Below are positions 6,922 to 9,595 of a DNA stretch of 9,595 nucleotides, piece after piece. The first letter of the stretch is position 1. Every line of letters starts with the position of its first letter. The stretch comes from an uncultured Clostridia bacterium (GTDB taxonomy: Bacteria; Bacillota; Clostridia; Christensenellales; Pumilibacteraceae): positions 1-9,595 of the forward strand of contig CAKQVV010000057.1 in the NCBI GenBank assembly GCA_934277845.1, written 5' to 3'. Below the pieces are notes generated by a model. It had not been told where the DNA came from, did no database searches, and was given only the letters and a program-made list of their open reading frames with translations. Made by a program: the position numbers and the translations under genes.

Positions 6922-8755
6922 CAGATTTACGATTACGTGCGGGGAAAAGACGGTGAGCGTCCATAACACCGCGTTCGATCCGACGAGCGCGTTTACCGAG
7001 GGCGAGCCGTTCGGCAGATACATCGCGGTAGGCCCCGGCGGCGCGACCGCGACCGACGCGACGGACCCGGCTTTGAGCGAAACGCTGTGCGTAAAGGCGA
7101 CCGGACTTGCCGAATACAACGTCGACTGCGCCATGGGCGAAGTGTTCGCCGTGTTTACCGCGCGGCTTACGGACGACGACGTTGCGGCGGGCAAAACCGT
7201 GGGCGCGGCGGGACTGAGTTATTCGCCGGGCGGCGCGCCGCTTGCCGATTTCGCGTCGTTCGGTCCGGTGACGAAGGTTGCCGGCGAGGACATTGTGATA
7301 AAAGCGGAAATACGGCTGACGCTGACGAGCGAAACCATGCGGTTTACCGCCGGCGACAATCGGCTCGTGCGCGTGCTTTTGGGCATCGAGGGCATGGGCG
7401 GCGCGTCGTTCGAACTGGCGCACGGGACGAACTACCACACCGCGGCGGTGATGCCGAGGAGCGAATCGGGTATCGACGAGCACGTTGCCGTTACGCCCGT
7501 GATAAACGCGGACGGTATCGGTTTTTCGTGCGAGTTTACTGCCGCGCCTTACGAAATACTGCTGCTGATGAACAATAAAGTCGTTATGCGCGGATTCGCG
7601 GCTACGGGCGCGCACATCGAAAAATGCACCGCTACCGTCAGGGAAAACTTCGGCGCGGAGATCACCGGCATGCACGTCACGTCCGTACTCAACGTCAAGA
7701 GCGGCGGCGAAGCGGTGGGAACCGAGTATGATTTTCCCAAGGCGAACAGGCTGACAGCCGATTGTCCGCAAATAATCAAGGGGCGGCTGCCGAAAAACGC
7801 GGTGTTTTTGTCCGAGCCGTCGGGCGCGTACTTTGCCGTTATTACCGACAAGGAAATCACGGTTTACGGCGCGTCGGGCGGCACGCCCGCGCCGCTTTAC
7901 AAGACGTCGAACCCCGGCGGTAAAACGGTGCTGTTGTCCGACGGCGGACTGATGACGGCTTGCGGCAAACTCTACCGCTACAAACTCGGCGAGGACGGAC
8001 GCGTCACGCGCGTGACTTTCGTGGGGATAGATAACGCCGCGGACGTCGCTGCCGTAGTAACCCCGGACGGAAAAGTCGATTTTATGCTGCTGGACGGAAC
8101 GGCGATCACGCACCGGACGGAAACCGACGACGGCGTGACGACGAGCATGAGCGTCGGAGTCAAAACCGACGATTACGTGTTCGGGCGGTCGGGAGTAAAC
8201 AGCGTTTATTACGCGTCGAAGTCCGCGAAGAAGTATTACGTTTACTGTCACGGCACGAGAAATTCGTCGCTGGAAACGCGGCTGCGGTCGGCGGTCGCCG
8301 GATCGGTCTACACGCTGAAAGCCTGCTTCGATCAGTGGGTGCGCGTGCGCTCGGTCAATATGCCCGTCGAGTACGTCATGCCGTTTGCAAAGAGCGCGAT
8401 ATTCGTAGTCGGCGACGACGAGCGGACGATCTTTTGCGGAAATTACTGTCTGACTTTCGAGAACGGCGCGATGAAGCATTGTCTTAATCTCACGACCGGC
8501 ACGAAACTTTCGATCGCGGCGATCGGCGCGGACGAAAGCGTACCCGAGCCGAAGGACGCGATAGTCGCCGGCAACTATATTCTCGCGCTGTACGACGGCG
8601 GGGAAGTCAGGACGCTGTATCCCGTGCCTTACGGCAGGGCGATTTACTGTCCCGACCTTGCGGCGAACTCGTCGATCACGTTCGACGCGGTGGTACTGGA
8701 CGATCCGAAAGGCGACGCCGAAAGCGTGACGGTGGACCTGAAACTTACGAGGTGA
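6908..8755 (+). CDS. Large probable tail fibre/adhesin with C-terminal propeller-like region
   Basis: This 615-residue protein begins at ATG 6908, with GGAGGG at 6891-6896 and a 14-base overlap with the previous gene. Residues 1-135 resemble an N-terminal virion-attachment module seen in many tail fibre-type proteins. YIAVGPGGATATDATDPAL (from 38) recalls the usual 'YIAVG-G-T-P-DTAL' line, followed by alternating strands, GLSYSPGGAPLADFASFG (from about 102) and a paired-strand ending (EDIVIKAEIRLTL). Residues about 136-275 are a second beta domain. Residues about 285-600 hold six or seven blade-like units (AYFAVITDKEITVYG, KVDFMLLDGTAITHR, SAIFVVGDDERTIFCG, NYILALYDGGEVRTLYP), consistent with a beta-propeller. 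Thirteen Cys are present. No enzyme active-site motif, triple-helix fibre repeat or chaperone domain is visible. A receptor-binding role is inferred from the N-terminal pattern and position. Confidence 0.85.
   Translation: MKAFNRFTITCGEKTVSVHNTAFDPTSAFTEGEPFGRYIAVGPGGATATDATDPALSETLCVKATGLAEYNVDCAMGEVFAVFTARLTDDDVAAGKTVGAAGLSYSPGGAPLADFASFGPVTKVAGEDIVIKAEIRLTLTSETMRFTAGDNRLVRVLLGIEGMGGASFELAHGTNYHTAAVMPRSESGIDEHVAVTPVINADGIGFSCEFTAAPYEILLLMNNKVVMRGFAATGAHIEKCTATVRENFGAEITGMHVTSVLNVKSGGEAVGTEYDFPKANRLTADCPQIIKGRLPKNAVFLSEPSGAYFAVITDKEITVYGASGGTPAPLYKTSNPGGKTVLLSDGGLMTACGKLYRYKLGEDGRVTRVTFVGIDNAADVAAVVTPDGKVDFMLLDGTAITHRTETDDGVTTSMSVGVKTDDYVFGRSGVNSVYYASKSAKKYYVYCHGTRNSSLETRLRSAVAGSVYTLKACFDQWVRVRSVNMPVEYVMPFAKSAIFVVGDDERTIFCGNYCLTFENGAMKHCLNLTTGTKLSIAAIGADESVPEPKDAIVAGNYILALYDGGEVRTLYPVPYGRAIYCPDLAANSSITFDAVVLDDPKGDAESVTVDLKLTR
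8749..8754 (+). promoter_or_regulatory. Ribosome binding site for the 81-residue gene
   Basis: GAGGTG overlaps the TGA stop of the adhesin-like gene and lies five bases before ATG 8760, with an all-A spacer. It supports coupled translation of the small gene. Confidence 0.65.
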
Positions 8756-8759
8756 AAAA

Positions 8760-9005
8760 ATGGAATTTACGGTTAATACGATCACCGTGGGCAAGTACCG
8801 GGTTTCGAGCGCGAGAAAAGCCGCCGACGGCAGCGTCGGGTTTATTCTCGACGAGGGCGGCACGCTCGTGATGAAAACCGTGCCGGCGGGCGCGAAACAG
8901 CCGATATTTTCGTCTGCCGAAATCGTCGGCTACGGCGACGACTGTTTCCGGCTGGACTATGGCGTGCTGGTGCGGCGAGGAGGACTTGATTATGTCCCGG
9001 ATTGA
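8760..9005 (+). CDS. Small beta-rich protein, function unknown
   Basis: This 81-residue protein starts four bases after the preceding stop. It is mostly alternating strands and turns (EFTVNTITVGKYRVSSARKA, VGFILDEGGTLVMKTVP, DDCFRLDYGVLVRRGGLDYV) with no helix, membrane segment or signal. The strand rhythm resembles one or two blades of the propeller-like proteins encoded just upstream, so it could be an accessory to them, or a domain that is fused to the larger protein in relatives. That is inference. Codon use matches the neighbours (GC-rich third positions), which supports a real gene. I recognise no family. Confidence 0.78.
   Translation: MEFTVNTITVGKYRVSSARKAADGSVGFILDEGGTLVMKTVPAGAKQPIFSSAEIVGYGDDCFRLDYGVLVRRGGLDYVPD
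8978..8983 (+). promoter_or_regulatory. Strong ribosome binding site for the 57-residue gene
   Basis: AGGAGG lies eight bases before ATG 8992, inside the end of the 81-residue gene. Its strength is the main argument that the short overlapping frame is translated, and that it starts at 8992 and not at the in-frame ATG at 8959. Confidence 0.78.
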
Positions 9006-9165
9006 TTTCCGCGCGTTGCGTTCGTCCGTCGCGCGCAACAAAAGAATGCAGTTTTATTATCGAATGAAGGAGAAAAGAGAAAATGAACGTAATTTCTTAT
9101 ATACAGAACTATCTGAACCGCAACGAGCCGAAGAAGAACGAAAACGCGGCGTCGGGCGATTATAG
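8992..9165 (+). CDS. Small basic protein overlapping both neighbours
   Basis: This 57-residue frame (MSRIDFRALRSSVARNKRMQ, then a charged Arg/Lys/Glu-rich helix) starts at ATG 8992 behind a consensus AGGAGG. It overlaps the previous gene by 14 bases and the next by 83 bases in another frame. The first 30 codons use the GC-rich codons of the surrounding genes and look coding. After 9083 the codons become atypical (TTA, ACA, CTA, CGA), as expected if the overlapping downstream gene sets the sequence there. The part up to residue 30 is therefore the more trustworthy. It has a strong positive charge and no Cys or membrane segment. I recognise no function. It may be a small virion protein, or its translation may mainly carry ribosomes to the next start. 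Confidence 0.6.
   Translation: MSRIDFRALRSSVARNKRMQFYYRMKEKRENERNFLYTELSEPQRAEEERKRGVGRL
9067..9072 (+). promoter_or_regulatory. Ribosome binding site for the 3' partial coiled-coil gene
   Basis: AAGGAG lies ten bases before ATG 9083 in a locally A-rich stretch, inside the 57-residue gene. It supports 9083 as the start; no other ATG occurs later in that frame within the window. Confidence 0.75.
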
Positions 9166-9595
9166 CGACGTGTTCGGCAAAATAGAAGAAATCGAGAAAT
9201 CGTATTCGCCCGATAAGCCGAAACTCGACGACGGCGAAAAGTATCAGCGGCTCGACTATACCGCGCCGTCGGACGACGAGATCGCGGACGCGGCGAAAGC
9301 CGGGTTGAATGATTATCGCCGCAAAGGCACCGAGTCCGTCGAGAACGAGATCGCCGCGCTCATCGAAAAGTACGCGACCGACAAGGACAATCGCTCGAAA
9401 AGTTATGAAAAGACGCTGAAATCTTTGAGCGAGGCTTACGAAGCGGCAATAGAAGAGGCGCGTTACGACGCGCTCAAACGCGGACTTGCGCGCTCGTCGG
9501 TTGCGGCGAACGTAACCGCGGCGCTCGTCGGCGACCGCGCGGAAAAGACCGCCGCGGCGACAGCCGAGTACGAAGCGGCGCAGGCGGACGTCGAC
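9083..9595 (+). CDS. Helical coiled-coil protein, probable internal or tail protein (3' partial)
   Basis: A frame opens at ATG 9083 and runs with no stop to the last base, giving 171 residues of an incomplete protein. It starts MNVISYIQNYLNRNEPKKNE, then has an acidic, probably flexible region (residues about 22-75). From about residue 80 it becomes a long charged helix with coiled-coil character (VENEIAALIEKYATDK, SYEKTLKSLSEAYEAAIEEA). A DALKRGLARSSVAANVTAAL segment follows, then an Ala/Glu-rich helix that continues off the window. The R-G-x-x-RSS pattern inside an Ala-rich helix is one I recall from uncharacterised internal or tail-associated proteins of Firmicutes phages. In P22 the ejection proteins lie after the tail accessory genes, so an ejected or internal helical protein is a reasonable guess; a tape-measure-like protein cannot be excluded. 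Its codon use fits the neighbours apart from an A/T-rich first 12 codons. Confidence 0.82.
   Translation, partial: MNVISYIQNYLNRNEPKKNENAASGDYSDVFGKIEEIEKSYSPDKPKLDDGEKYQRLDYTAPSDDEIADAAKAGLNDYRRKGTESVENEIAALIEKYATDKDNRSKSYEKTLKSLSEAYEAAIEEARYDALKRGLARSSVAANVTAALVGDRAEKTAAATAEYEAAQADVD

Noticed and set aside
6908..8755. Possible target of a diversity-generating retroelement in the adhesin-like gene.
   Set aside because: No near-duplicate template repeat, reverse transcriptase or C-type lectin ending is visible in the window.
6875..8863. A 662-codon open frame on the - strand opposite the adhesin-like gene, and other long - strand frames at 1043-1702, 2612-3289, 4661-5461 and 6214-7194.
   Set aside because: The products are dominated by Arg, His and Val with no domain pattern, as expected for the complement of GC-rich genes with strong codon bias. 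The + strand frames carry recognisable protein motifs and ribosome binding sites over the same bases.
8992..9120. A programmed frameshift joining the 57-residue frame to the coiled-coil frame.
   Set aside because: The change needed is +1 or -2, no convincing slippery site or downstream structure is apparent, and the second frame has its own ATG with a ribosome binding site.
1..9595. Stop-codon reassignment, as seen in some gut phages.
   Set aside because: Genes end with TAA, TAG and TGA at positions that agree with the next gene's start and ribosome binding site, so all three act as stops.

Overview
The window is a virion-assembly module of a tailed bacteriophage or prophage. It has eleven genes, all on the + strand and packed head to tail. 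The order is portal (cut off at its 5' end), scaffold-like protein, major capsid protein, a small basic protein, a connector-like protein, a beta-propeller tail-accessory protein, two large beta-rich proteins, two small proteins, and a coiled-coil protein cut off at the 3' end. The order portal, scaffold, coat, connector, propeller matches P22-like podoviruses (gp1, gp8, gp5, gp4, gp10). No tail tube, tail terminator, tape-measure chaperone or tape-measure gene follows the connector, which favours a short-tailed virion. The sequence is GC-rich (high fifties percent by eye) and carries strong AGGAGG-type ribosome binding sites. The portal and coat resemble, from memory, proteins of phages infecting Clostridia, so an uncultured GC-rich gut Clostridia or Christensenellales-type host is plausible. 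TAA, TAG and TGA all end genes here, so nothing suggests a reassigned stop codon.

Layout: 2-1753 portal; 1750-2271 scaffold-like; 2288-3460 major capsid; 3463-3801 small basic protein; 3802-3905 the only real intergenic gap, with a 14-bp hairpin followed by T4; 3906-4472 connector-like; 4469-5905 gp10-like propeller; 5914-6921 and 6908-8755 beta-rich, probable host-facing tail proteins; 8760-9005 and 8992-9165 small proteins; 9083-9595 start of a helical protein that runs off the window. There is no gene-free stretch over 300 bases. I saw no tRNA, CRISPR array, insertion sequence, integrase, lysis gene or attachment site.

Working together: scaffold and coat would build a procapsid on the portal ring. 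The connector-like and gp10-like proteins would extend the portal after packaging and seal DNA in. The next two large proteins sit where P22 encodes its tail needle and ejection proteins, but they look like adhesin or propeller proteins. The last, helical protein may be an internal or ejected protein. The hairpin after the coat operon segment could lower transcription of the low-copy neck and tail genes relative to the coat gene. The least explained parts are the two beta-rich proteins (5914-8755) and the overlapping small-gene cluster (8760-9165).
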